Shown one piece after another: positions 17,549 through 26,227 of a stretch of DNA of 49,450 nt (position 1 is its first letter; the number at the start of each line of letters is the position of its first letter). A program made the translations under genes and the position numbers. The DNA is from Flammeovirgaceae bacterium BBD 1991-12 (GTDB lineage: Bacteria; Bacteroidota; Bacteroidia; Cytophagales; Cyclobacteriaceae): the NCBI GenBank assembly GCA_001657315.1, contig LYSV01000047.1, forward strand, positions 35,747 through 85,196, given 5' to 3'. A model generated the notes under the pieces. It was not told where the DNA came from and made no database searches. It saw nothing but the letters and a program-made list of their open reading frames with translations.

Positions 17549-19785
17549 AAGGTATCGGGCTGACGGGTCATAATTATTTTCAATATTCCTTTGTCCCTGA
17601 TCCTGCTGTGGTCAAAAAATGGGGTCTCAAGGCGCTCTCCATCCAGATACATCTCCCGGATATACTTATTCTCCCTGCTGTTGTTTTCAGTCACTACGCA
17701 AAAAGTACCTCCTTCCGGCAGGTGGATGGTCACTTTGTCGAACAGGGGTCTTCCTATGGAGTAAACAGGCTCACCCGGACAGACCTGATAGAAACCGATC
17801 GCATTCAACACATACCATGCTGACATCTGTCCGCAATCCTCATTCCCCGGGATCCCGTCCGGTGCAGGATGATACAACGCATGCAGTATCGTATCGATCC
17901 GTTCCTGAGTTTTCCACGGCCGGCCAATGAAGTTATAGAGGTGAGCCACATGGTGGCTGGGCTCATTGCCATGGGCATACTGCCCGATGAGCCCGGAAAT
18001 ATCTTCAGGTATCTCTTCACCTTCCAACGTACTGCTGGCACTGAAAAGCTCATCCAGCTTGTCATTGAAGGCATCAGCACCACCGGCCATCCGTATCAGC
18101 TCCTTCACATCGTGAGGCACAAACCATGACCACTGCCACGCATTTCCTTCAATAAAATCGCCATAAAAGTCCGATTCGAAAGGGCTGAACGGCTCACGCC
18201 AGCTTTGATCTGCCAGTTTTCCCCGCATGAATCCCACGGACGGATCAAAGTAGTTTTTATAGAATTTCGAACGCTGCAAATATTTATCCCTTACCCGATC
18301 ATTTTGAGCAATGGTGGCTATACGTGAAATACACCAGTCATAATAGGCACACTCCAGGCCGTAGGAAACGGACCAGCTCACGGAATCTGCAGGGATGAAC
18401 CCCCGTTCTGCAATATATTTAAGATGTGGTGGCAACACCTGCTCACCTCTTGGTTCAACAAACTGAAACTGAGGATGAAAGGTGGAGCTAAAAACGGCTG
18501 CCTCCAGGGCCAGATCCATATTGAAGTTGGTCATACCCTTGCCTGCCGCATCTGCCATTAGTGCCACAGCGGGATAACCTACCATGGTACCGGTGTAATT
18601 GGATGCCAAAGGCCATTTAGGCAGCACTCCCCCTTCCTCATACTTACGAAGAAGGGAAGTGATCCAGCCTTCTGCCCTTTCCTTATTGATCATGGTCATC
18701 AGCGGGAACCACGCGCGAAAGGTATCCCAAAGTGAAAATACCGTATAGTTCGTAAAGCCCGGCTCTGCCTGATGGATCTGCTTGTCCATGCCTCTGTACT
18801 TTCCATCTGCATCCTGATGGAGCATAGGCGCGATCATGGTATGGTACAGCGCAGTATAAAAATTACGAAGTAGTGCCTCGTCACCTGATTCCGCTATGAT
18901 CGAGGACAGCTCCCGTTCCCATGCCGACTCTGCCTGTTGCCTGACCCTGTCAAAGTTCGTATCGGGCACTTCGTCCTCTAGATTTTTTCTGGCGCCCTCC
19001 AAACTTACGGGCGAAATACCCACATCTATAACCACCGTGGCAGAGGTATTTTCAGTAAACTCAAGCCATGCTCTCAGATCTTTGCCAGTTATATCTGTGC
19101 CTGCCAACCGGTCGATGCCATTTTTTAATGACAACACTTTAAAAGGCGACGAAAACCGAGCATAAAAATATACCTTGTGATCAAATGCCCAGCCCGAAGA
19201 TGTCCTTTCACCCTGTATGGTCTGATCATCCAAGAACTGTAAGGCACCACCAGTACTTTTGTGCCCCCAGTCAGACTGCAGCAAATGCCCAAGGTCTATC
19301 AGGAGCTTTTGCCCACTGGTGTCCGGAAATGTATATCTGTGTACCCCCACCCGTGGTGAAGCTGTAAGCTCAGCAGTAACATCATAGTTTTTTAAGTGTA
19401 CCCGATAGTAACCGGGTGAAGCGCTCTCAGTTTCCTTGTCAAAAAAAGCCAGCAGGCTGTCTCTCTCCTCTCCGGTGTAGGGCAGGAACAGGATATCCCC
19501 CATATCGCCAATACCTGTACCACTGAGATGAGTGTGTGAGAATCCGTGAATGGTAGAATCAGAATAGTGGTAGCCACTGGAAGCGTCCCAGCCGAAAAGC
19601 CGGGTATCAGGACTAAGCTGCACCATGCCGAAGGGAGTGGTGGCACCTGGGAAAGTATGTCCATGTCCCCCTGTCCCGATGAACGGGTCTACATACTGCA
19701 GTAAACTTATGTCTGACGGCTCCTGAGTGGCACAGGAGCATAGCGCAACGGCGCCAATGGTTATAAGGGCCCTGGGGATGTTCAT
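17545..19785 (-). CDS. GH92-family alpha-mannosidase lipoprotein
   Basis: A 746-residue exo-acting glycosidase of family GH92, whose members are Ca2+-dependent alpha-mannosidases. The family start YVDPFIGTGGHGHTFPGA appears about residue 31, after a signal peptide with a Cys-containing end (ALCSC). Later signatures are VFSLWDTFRAWFPL, the acid-bearing HGNEPSHHVAHLYN motif, and GNEDCGQMSAWYVLNAIGFY near the C-terminus. It would release mannose from N-glycan-like or mannan side chains. It overlaps both neighbours by 4 bases (ATGA at the AGE stop and at the FAD-protein start), so translation is tightly coupled within the operon. Confidence 0.92.
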   Translation of the reverse strand: MNIPRALITIGAVALCSCATQEPSDISLLQYVDPFIGTGGHGHTFPGATTPFGMVQLSPDTRLFGWDASSGYHYSDSTIHGFSHTHLSGTGIGDMGDILFLPYTGEERDSLLAFFDKETESASPGYYRVHLKNYDVTAELTASPRVGVHRYTFPDTSGQKLLIDLGHLLQSDWGHKSTGGALQFLDDQTIQGERTSSGWAFDHKVYFYARFSSPFKVLSLKNGIDRLAGTDITGKDLRAWLEFTENTSATVVIDVGISPVSLEGARKNLEDEVPDTNFDRVRQQAESAWERELSSIIAESGDEALLRNFYTALYHTMIAPMLHQDADGKYRGMDKQIHQAEPGFTNYTVFSLWDTFRAWFPLMTMINKERAEGWITSLLRKYEEGGVLPKWPLASNYTGTMVGYPAVALMADAAGKGMTNFNMDLALEAAVFSSTFHPQFQFVEPRGEQVLPPHLKYIAERGFIPADSVSWSVSYGLECAYYDWCISRIATIAQNDRVRDKYLQRSKFYKNYFDPSVGFMRGKLADQSWREPFSPFESDFYGDFIEGNAWQWSWFVPHDVKELIRMAGGADAFNDKLDELFSASSTLEGEEIPEDISGLIGQYAHGNEPSHHVAHLYNFIGRPWKTQERIDTILHALYHPAPDGIPGNEDCGQMSAWYVLNAIGFYQVCPGEPVYSIGRPLFDKVTIHLPEGGTFCVVTENNSRENKYIREMYLDGERLETPFFDHSRIRDKGILKIIMTRQPDTL

Positions 19786-20984
19786 GCTGTTTTGATCTGT
19801 TGTGCCGGCCGGGAGAGTTTGTCAAATTCCTGCATACACAGGTACAATGCACGAGGTACATGGAAGCACCCTTTCCATTTGCCTCCCTTTAGCTTCAGCA
19901 GTACCTGCCCCTGGCGATTGAGATATCCATACCATTCCATTCCTCCCTGTGGATCACGGAAATGCTCCCATGTATAGTCATGCAGTCTTTTGAACCATCT
20001 GACACAACGTGGATCTCCTGTAAGGCGGTAGGCTTTACTCAGCGCTACCAGGGCTTCCAGGTGAACCCACCATAGCTTCTGATCCCATTCGAGCTGCTGT
20101 GGAGGATGTCCATCCACGTCAAGGAAATAAAAAATACCATCAAATTCCTTATCCCAGCCATATTCAAGCAGGCTCAGACATATATTGACACACTTTTTCA
20201 GCAGGATAGAATCTCCTCTTCGCTCCGCCACGTCCATCAAAAACCAACAGGCCTCAATACCATGACCAGGATTGATCAAACGACCGTCAAACGAATCCGA
20301 CCTGGTGCCATCGTGAAGCACATTTTCGTAGATGATCCCCTTTTTGTCATCCAGGAAATCGTTCATGATCTCATCCAGGCAGTCATCAATCGTCTTTTCG
20401 ACGGTATCGGACGGAAGGACATTTTCCAGCTCCAGTGAAAGGTTACACAGGATCATGGGAAGTGCAAAGTTCTTCAGGGGCCGGTTTTCCGTGACCTGTT
20501 TGTTATATACACCTTTTGGATTGCCCTTTCGTTCAAGTATGCTTTGAAATATCTGCTTTGAACGATGGATAAACCATGATTTTTGCGCAGCCTGACCATA
20601 CCGGGCATAGGCCATTGCCATGAAACAGTCTGAAAAAATATTATAGGCCTTTACCAGTGGTTGCCCGTTCCTGTCGAGGGCAAAAAAACAATCCCCCTGC
20701 TCATCAAAGGCATACTTGTCCAGAAAATCAACACCCAGCCTGGCTATTTCCAGCCATTCAGACCTGGCTTCCAACTGAATAAAAAGCATGGAAAAGGTCC
20801 ATACCTGTCTGGCCTGAAGCCAGACGAACTTGTCCTGATCGAAAACGTTACCTTCAGCATCGAGGCAGGTGAAATATCCTCCTTTTTCCCAATCGGGTGA
20901 ATAATGCTGCCAAAAGGGAATGACATCCTCCAGCAATGACTTTCGATAGATATTCGTAAATCTTTTTACTTCTTCCGGATCCAT
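19782..20984 (-). CDS. AGE-family N-acylglucosamine 2-epimerase
   Basis: A 400-residue cytoplasmic (alpha/alpha)6-barrel enzyme. It has the AGE/renin-binding-protein signatures KFVWLQARQVWTFSML, LINPGHGIEACWFLMDVA and KLWWVHLEALVAL, and the terminal LKGGKWKGCFHVPRALYLC. The GHGIE and C-terminal CFHVPR motifs carry the catalytic His residues of the family. The closest known activity is reversible GlcNAc/ManNAc epimerisation; mannose or cellobiose epimerases share the fold, so the substrate is not certain. The start at ATG 20984 (MDPEEVKRF) is preferred, since the upstream extension overlaps the DUF4434 gene and has low-complexity basic residues. Placement with nagB-type catabolism supports an N-acetylhexosamine role. 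Confidence 0.85.
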   Translation of the reverse strand: MDPEEVKRFTNIYRKSLLEDVIPFWQHYSPDWEKGGYFTCLDAEGNVFDQDKFVWLQARQVWTFSMLFIQLEARSEWLEIARLGVDFLDKYAFDEQGDCFFALDRNGQPLVKAYNIFSDCFMAMAYARYGQAAQKSWFIHRSKQIFQSILERKGNPKGVYNKQVTENRPLKNFALPMILCNLSLELENVLPSDTVEKTIDDCLDEIMNDFLDDKKGIIYENVLHDGTRSDSFDGRLINPGHGIEACWFLMDVAERRGDSILLKKCVNICLSLLEYGWDKEFDGIFYFLDVDGHPPQQLEWDQKLWWVHLEALVALSKAYRLTGDPRCVRWFKRLHDYTWEHFRDPQGGMEWYGYLNRQGQVLLKLKGGKWKGCFHVPRALYLCMQEFDKLSRPAQQIKTA

Positions 20985-20994
20985 GATAAAACTA

Positions 20995-21984
20995 TTATTG
21001 CCGGAGTTTATTCCCCGATGGCGCCACTGCCGGACCATCTTCCCTGACCAGACCGAAATAGTCTTTGTACCGGTTGAACAGGTGACGCGCCTGAGCATAG
21101 CTGGAGTTGGGACTCATAAAATGTGAAAATTCAAAGGTGATAACCTTTTCTGCTCCGGCACTGGCTGCGGACTGTAGCTTCATCAGCATTTTATCCCATT
21201 TGATAGGCAAAAATTTGATGGGCATGTCACGGTCAAATGACTCGCAATTACTCCAGCACTGAACACCATGTTTAATGGCCAGTTTTTTATTGGTCTCCAT
21301 ATAGTTTTCAATATCATGAAAATCCACGTGACCATCCTGAAAGGCTACAATATCAATAAACTCGCTGGTCTTACCCAAAATCTCATCCCAGTCTCTTTCA
21401 TGCTGGCGGAGTGATATGGCTTCTGACTTGTAAAGCTCTTTATCTGCGGCATTTACAGCTTTTTCACCATCAATGTAAGGAGAGATCAACACGGAAAGAT
21501 CGGCCACCTCCTTGCAGTGCTTCCCCAACCGGGCGTACAGGTCTGCGATACCCGGCACATTGCGATTGATCTCATGAGAAATATACCATCCCTGAAATGC
21601 CGGTGAATTGCTGTAGCCCCTTCCGACTTCATCAATTATGGCCAGGTTGATGTCCACTTCCTTTTCATATTCGCCATTTACCCAGTACTTCCCGGAATCA
21701 TAAAGCCCGAAGTAAAACTTCATCTCATATTTCTCACTCAGGCGCAGGAACATTTCCAGGTAATTATTGTAAGGCTCAAAGCATCGTTCCCGGCCCATCA
21801 ACACTTTTGAAGGATAGGTGATCCATCTCCTGTAACCGCACCGGATCATGATCACCGTGTCTATGCCAATGGACTTCATTGCGCAGAAGTCAGCATCCCA
21901 CTCTTTTTCTCCCCAGTTCTGATGATTGATGTCATGACTTATCTCATCCAGAAAGGTACCCGTTATTTGAATTGCCTGACTCAT
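20995..21984 (-). CDS. DUF4434-family protein, probable TIM-barrel glycosidase-like
   Basis: A 329-residue protein without signal peptide or membrane segment. The start, GTFLDEISHDINHQNWGEKEW, and the following MKSIGIDTVIMIRCG match DUF4434 proteins, which are predicted (beta/alpha)8 barrels found beside carbohydrate genes. Further barrel-like motifs are GWYISHEINRN, IDIVAFQDGHVD and VITFEFSHFM, with acidic residues at strand ends. It probably acts in the cytoplasm on an imported sugar or glycoside; no reaction is established for it. It sits between the symporter (37-base gap) and the epimerase (10-base gap). Confidence 0.72.
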   Translation of the reverse strand: MSQAIQITGTFLDEISHDINHQNWGEKEWDADFCAMKSIGIDTVIMIRCGYRRWITYPSKVLMGRERCFEPYNNYLEMFLRLSEKYEMKFYFGLYDSGKYWVNGEYEKEVDINLAIIDEVGRGYSNSPAFQGWYISHEINRNVPGIADLYARLGKHCKEVADLSVLISPYIDGEKAVNAADKELYKSEAISLRQHERDWDEILGKTSEFIDIVAFQDGHVDFHDIENYMETNKKLAIKHGVQCWSNCESFDRDMPIKFLPIKWDKMLMKLQSAASAGAEKVITFEFSHFMSPNSSYAQARHLFNRYKDYFGLVREDGPAVAPSGNKLRQ

Positions 21985-22021
21985 AATCTAAAGATTTACA
22001 ACTCCTGGTTTTAAATAATTT

Positions 22022-23896
22022 TCATTCGTTCTCCAGCGTGTCCCACCAAAATATTTTCAGCAAAAGGCTGCATATGATCAGGATCAGTATGCTGCCTGCC
22101 AGGGAAAAATACTCCCCGATCACCAGGTACATGGGAATTATAACCATGCTCATCTGCCACGTCATGCCAATGATCACATTGAACACGTCACGGCCAAACT
22201 GTTGATTACCGATAAACGAGGGGTTTTCCTCTACTACAAGGTCATGAACAGGCTTCCAAAAGCCCCATGGCCGTACTTTTTTGTAAAAATTCTTCAATGT
22301 TTCCATATCATCAGGAGGTGTCAGCAATGTACCCAGTAAACATCCCGCCAAAGCGACCAGGAGAATGATAGGAAAGGTATACAGATCAAACACCCCAGGC
22401 ATGAGCTTTGGAACGGTCATCGACCCTACCAGACCGGCAAGCATGCCCCAGAAATAACCGTAGCCGTTGAATCTCCACCAGATCCATTTCAGTACGTTTG
22501 ATGCAGTATAACCGCCATAAAGAGAAGCCACTATCCACTTGGTCAATGAATCGATCGAATCGATGAAAAAGCCAACAAAAACTCCTATGACCACGATCAC
22601 GAAAGAAGCCAGGTAGCTCATCCAGATATATCTTTTGGGAGGGGCATCGGGACGGATATACTTTTTGTAGATATCATTAACGAGGTAGGCCGGCGCTGCA
22701 TTTACAAAGGCAGAAAACGTAGACATGAACGCCGCCACAAGGCCTGCCAGAATAAGCCCCATGGCGCCGGCAGGCAGGAAATTGTTGATCACATACGGCA
22801 GTATGATCTCAAAATCAATGGACTCTCCCATTTCAAGCAGTTGCGGGCGAAGGTAAACCAGCGCCAGTACGGTGAGCCCAACGATCAGCATGTAACGTGG
22901 TATATAAAGAACAGCTATGGTGAACCCACTCATTTTGGCAGCTTCCTTAGGAGATTTGGTGGCCAGTATCCGCTGCATGTCATAGCTGGGAACCGGTCCT
23001 GCCAGTGAGGCCAGTATGCCCTTGAACACCATGAGCATAACCACCAGCCCGAAAAAATTGAAATCATCATTGGCTATGTAGCGGTTTACAGAAGGCAGTA
23101 TCTGTGACCAGTCCATGTCCAGCTTCCAGTCAAACCAAAGATCCTTCCAGCCATCGGGGACAGCTCCCTCCAGATCACCAGGAGATACTCTGTCCAGCAC
23201 CACATATCCAATGACCACGCTGGCTATGGTCATCAACAAAAACTGAAGCAACTCGGTACCCACCACACTATACATACCCCCTTTAACCACATAGAGCGTA
23301 GTAATGAAAATTATGATCAGCGCATAGGTCCGTTCGGAAGAAACCTCTGCATTGGCAATATGAAAGGACAGGTCATATGGAAAAAAGGTGACGGCAAACT
23401 TACCTATTCCTTCAAATCCATAGGCAATGAATCCGATAACACTGATCACCGCAAAGGCCACAACCACAATGTGGGACAGTTCTTTTCCACTGTTATTGCC
23501 AAAACGGGTGGAGAGCCATTCGGCCCCCGTCATCGCTCCCGACCTCCGTAGCCATATGGCCAGAAAAACCATAATAAAGACCTGGTTCCAAACCGGCCAC
23601 AGCCATGGGATCCAGGCGCTTTTAAGGCCATAGACAAAGCAGATGGCCACCGTCCACATCACTCCGGAGATGTCAAACATCCCTGAAGCGTTGGAAATGC
23701 CCAATATATACCATGGGATCTTGTTACCACCCAGAAAATAGGCCTGCAGGTTTCCCGAAGCGCGTTTGGAGATATAGAACCCAATGGCTACCGACAACAC
23801 GAGGTAGCCAATGACAATGGAGATATCTAATGGTTGTAACTTCACAATACAATTGCAGGCCTTACTACTCCCTGAATCGGAAGATCCAATTGGCAC
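22022..23896 (-). CDS. Sodium:solute symporter (SSS family), likely sugar transporter
   Basis: A 624-residue inner-membrane protein with about 13-14 hydrophobic segments and the SSS hallmarks. These are the LDISIVIGYLVLSVAIGFY first helix, YFLGGNKIPWYILGIS, GAEWLSTRFG, and the Na+-binding region LAGLVAAFMSTFSAFVNAAPAYLVNDIY. It uses the sodium gradient to import a sugar or sugar derivative. It is the first gene of the six-gene catabolic operon and lies downstream of operator C. An in-frame GTG at 23845 would remove a polar 17-residue leader and fits the family N-terminus better than ATG 23896; the true start is open. Confidence 0.88.
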   Translation of the reverse strand: MPIGSSDSGSSKACNCIVKLQPLDISIVIGYLVLSVAIGFYISKRASGNLQAYFLGGNKIPWYILGISNASGMFDISGVMWTVAICFVYGLKSAWIPWLWPVWNQVFIMVFLAIWLRRSGAMTGAEWLSTRFGNNSGKELSHIVVVAFAVISVIGFIAYGFEGIGKFAVTFFPYDLSFHIANAEVSSERTYALIIIFITTLYVVKGGMYSVVGTELLQFLLMTIASVVIGYVVLDRVSPGDLEGAVPDGWKDLWFDWKLDMDWSQILPSVNRYIANDDFNFFGLVVMLMVFKGILASLAGPVPSYDMQRILATKSPKEAAKMSGFTIAVLYIPRYMLIVGLTVLALVYLRPQLLEMGESIDFEIILPYVINNFLPAGAMGLILAGLVAAFMSTFSAFVNAAPAYLVNDIYKKYIRPDAPPKRYIWMSYLASFVIVVIGVFVGFFIDSIDSLTKWIVASLYGGYTASNVLKWIWWRFNGYGYFWGMLAGLVGSMTVPKLMPGVFDLYTFPIILLVALAGCLLGTLLTPPDDMETLKNFYKKVRPWGFWKPVHDLVVEENPSFIGNQQFGRDVFNVIIGMTWQMSMVIIPMYLVIGEYFSLAGSILILIICSLLLKIFWWDTLENE

Positions 23897-23996
23897 GCCC
23901 TAATTTATGACACTTCTCTTCACCCCGGTGCAAACAGCGTGATATACCTCAGGTTGAATTAATGAACAGCGATCCTAAAAAGCAAAGCCTGTGGAA

Positions 23997-24004
23997 CAAA
24001 TATA
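23997..24004 (-). promoter_or_regulatory. Bacteroidota -7 promoter box for the symporter operon
   Basis: The minus strand reads TATATTTG, an exact match to the TAnnTTTG box used by the primary sigma factor of this phylum. It lies just 4 bases downstream of operator C1 (24009-24020), so a bound LacI dimer would cover the -33 region. That geometry suggests repression. Confidence 0.5.
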
Positions 24005-24008
24005 GTAC

Positions 24009-24041
24009 GTGCTCGAACAATATAAAAATTTGCTCGAGCAC
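24009..24041. promoter_or_regulatory. Double LacI-type operator C upstream of the symporter operon
   Basis: Two sites related to GTGnnCGnnCAC: GTGCTCGAACAA at 24009-24020 and TTGCTCGAGCAC at 24030-24041. Each differs from the full palindrome at one end base. Their CG centres are 21 bp apart, exactly as in operator B, and an AT-rich spacer separates them. The right copy is followed by TTTTAT, like operators A and B. The bases from 24048 to 24246 hold no recognisable gene. Confidence 0.7.
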
Positions 24042-24246
24042 TTTTATCATAAATACACAAATTGACAACTCCCGGAACAGGAATTATTACCTACTGAAGC
24101 TGCTGAATATCAAGCTGCATTGATACGTTGAGCCGCACCGGTTCACTCGGTAATATCAATCATTGAAAAGTTATCTGAGCGGGAAATTACAAGGGCAGGA
24201 CATCCATCCTTTAACACAGGATACCGATGTCATATGTGGTAAGGTG

Positions 24247-25980
24247 TTACTGCGGATTTTTAACGACTCCGCTATCCATATCTTCCTCATCCCTCGCCAG
24301 GGCTCCGGTGACCCCTTCTGAGACGTTGATGATATGATCCCCGATCCGCTCTGCAAGACTGAACAGATCCGAATAGATCATGCTGCTGAGCAGGTTGTAC
24401 TCTCCCTTCTCAAGATTCTTGAGATGCTTTTTCCTAAGTTTATCGCGGAAGCGGTTGATCTGTTTTTCTTTCGATACTGCTTCTGCAAGGCTGACTTTGC
24501 TATATTCCATGTCCAGGTTCTCATTCATTATAGCGAATGCCTCATCCACCAGCCCGAGTATGGCCAGCAGGTTTTTTACCTGGGTCTCATTAAACCAGGC
24601 CTCACTGTCATTTTTACGCTCTATAGCCAGTGACATCTGGAAGAACAGGTCTGCTATTCTCTCCAGATCATTGGATATAGACAGCATTCCCCTTAGCCTT
24701 ACAGAGCCTTCTTCACTGATATTATCGAAAGAAAGTTTTGACAGATAATCCGCTATTTCCAGTTCTACCCGGTCGGTGATCTCTTCGTATTTTTTGATCC
24801 TCTTCAGTAGTTTTGATCTGTTCTTCAGTTTTTTATCCTTGATCAGGGCCTGAACAAAACCTGACATTCTGGCGGTGATCTTACCAAACTTGGCCAGCTC
24901 ACGGGCCGCTTCTTCCAGGGAGACCTCCGGCGTTTTCATGAAGCTACTGGTAATGTACTCCAGCCTGAATTCATTCTCCTCTCCTCTGATGGGTACCATT
25001 TTCGTGACTATGGAAGCAATGAATTTCACAAACCCAATAAGAACCATGGTATTGATAATATTGAAAGTGGTGTGGAAGATAGACAGGCCAATCGGAACAG
25101 CCTCAGCATCCTGAAAGGGAGAGGCATTATAAGTGCTGCTCATATAACTATCAATACCGTTCAAAAACAACGGGAATAATATGATCATCCAAAGAACGCC
25201 GAAAATATTAAATATAAAATGTGCTCTGGCGGCTCTTTTGGCATGTGAATTGGCTACCAACGCAGCCAGATTGGCCGTAATGGTGGTACCAATGTTTTCT
25301 CCCAATACCATAGAGGCAGCTATATCAAAGGATATCCAACCCTGATTGGCCATAAGTATGGTTATGGCCATAGTTGCACTGGAGGACTGCACAATAATGG
25401 TAAGTAAAGTACCTATACCCACAAAGATCAGCGTAGAGATCAGGCCCAAGTCTGTGTAGTTGGCCAGAAACTCAAGCATTTGCGGGTTGGACCTGATATC
25501 CGGAACAGAAGATTTAAGCGCCTCCAGTCCCATGAACAACAGCGCAAACCCTATGATCACTTCTCCCCACGATCTCAGCTTACTTTTTGACGAGAAAAGC
25601 AGGGGGAATCCCAGAGCAATGATCGGCAGGGAGGCAGCAGCTATTTTTACCTTTAGTCCCAGTATGGATATGATCCAGGCGGTAATGGTAGTACCTATAT
25701 TGGCACCCATGATCACTCCTATGGCCTGTATCAGTGAGAGTAGCCCGGCGTTAACAAAGCTAACGACCATGACAGTAGTAGCGGACGATGACTGTACCAA
25801 ACCGGTGAGGAGAAAGCCTGTTAATGCTCCTGAAAAACGGTTGGAGGTCATTATGCTGAGTATCTGACGCATTCTGGCGCCAGCTACCTTCTGAATGCCC
25901 TCACTCATTATTTTCATTCCGTAAATAAAAAACCCGAGCGAACCAAGCAGGGTGAGAGCATCAAATATGCCGAAGTCCAT
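24247..25980 (-). CDS. Na+/phosphate symporter family protein with C-terminal PhoU-like domain
   Basis: A 577-residue membrane protein. The N-terminal about 330 residues hold two inverted Na/Pi-cotransporter repeats, each with the QSSSAT signature (LVQSSSATTVMVV and IVQSSSATMAITI) and a GANIGTTITAW or GENIGTTITANL motif. From about residue 345, a helical PhoU-like region includes RLRGMLSISNDLERIADLFF and FSLAERIGDHIINVSEG. It likely couples Na+ to phosphate movement, with the PhoU-like tail as a regulatory part. It is transcribed away from a second family member at 26228, so they share a 247-base intergenic region. Confidence 0.88.
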   Translation of the reverse strand: MDFGIFDALTLLGSLGFFIYGMKIMSEGIQKVAGARMRQILSIMTSNRFSGALTGFLLTGLVQSSSATTVMVVSFVNAGLLSLIQAIGVIMGANIGTTITAWIISILGLKVKIAAASLPIIALGFPLLFSSKSKLRSWGEVIIGFALLFMGLEALKSSVPDIRSNPQMLEFLANYTDLGLISTLIFVGIGTLLTIIVQSSSATMAITILMANQGWISFDIAASMVLGENIGTTITANLAALVANSHAKRAARAHFIFNIFGVLWMIILFPLFLNGIDSYMSSTYNASPFQDAEAVPIGLSIFHTTFNIINTMVLIGFVKFIASIVTKMVPIRGEENEFRLEYITSSFMKTPEVSLEEAARELAKFGKITARMSGFVQALIKDKKLKNRSKLLKRIKKYEEITDRVELEIADYLSKLSFDNISEEGSVRLRGMLSISNDLERIADLFFQMSLAIERKNDSEAWFNETQVKNLLAILGLVDEAFAIMNENLDMEYSKVSLAEAVSKEKQINRFRDKLRKKHLKNLEKGEYNLLSSMIYSDLFSLAERIGDHIINVSEGVTGALARDEEDMDSGVVKNPQ

Positions 25981-26227
25981 GTAAGATCAGGATATTAAGC
26001 TTTTTATAAGGGCGTAAAAGTAATTTAACTACCATTCAATCGATCCAAACATCATGTTAACTTTATGTTAACTCAGTTTCAGAAAAGGCACGCACTTTGA
26101 AAAAACAGTTCCATTTTGGAAAAATACGAAATACTAAGATATGTTTTTGTTAACAATTGCTTTACATCAGTAATATTAAATTCATCTTTATAACTTCTAA
26201 ATTCGCAGCTTGTTAAAGCCATAACCC

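Noticed and set aside
20985-21098. N-terminal extension of the AGE epimerase frame
   Set aside because: It overlaps the end of the DUF4434 gene and is basic and low in family similarity; ATG 20984 gives the normal family start.
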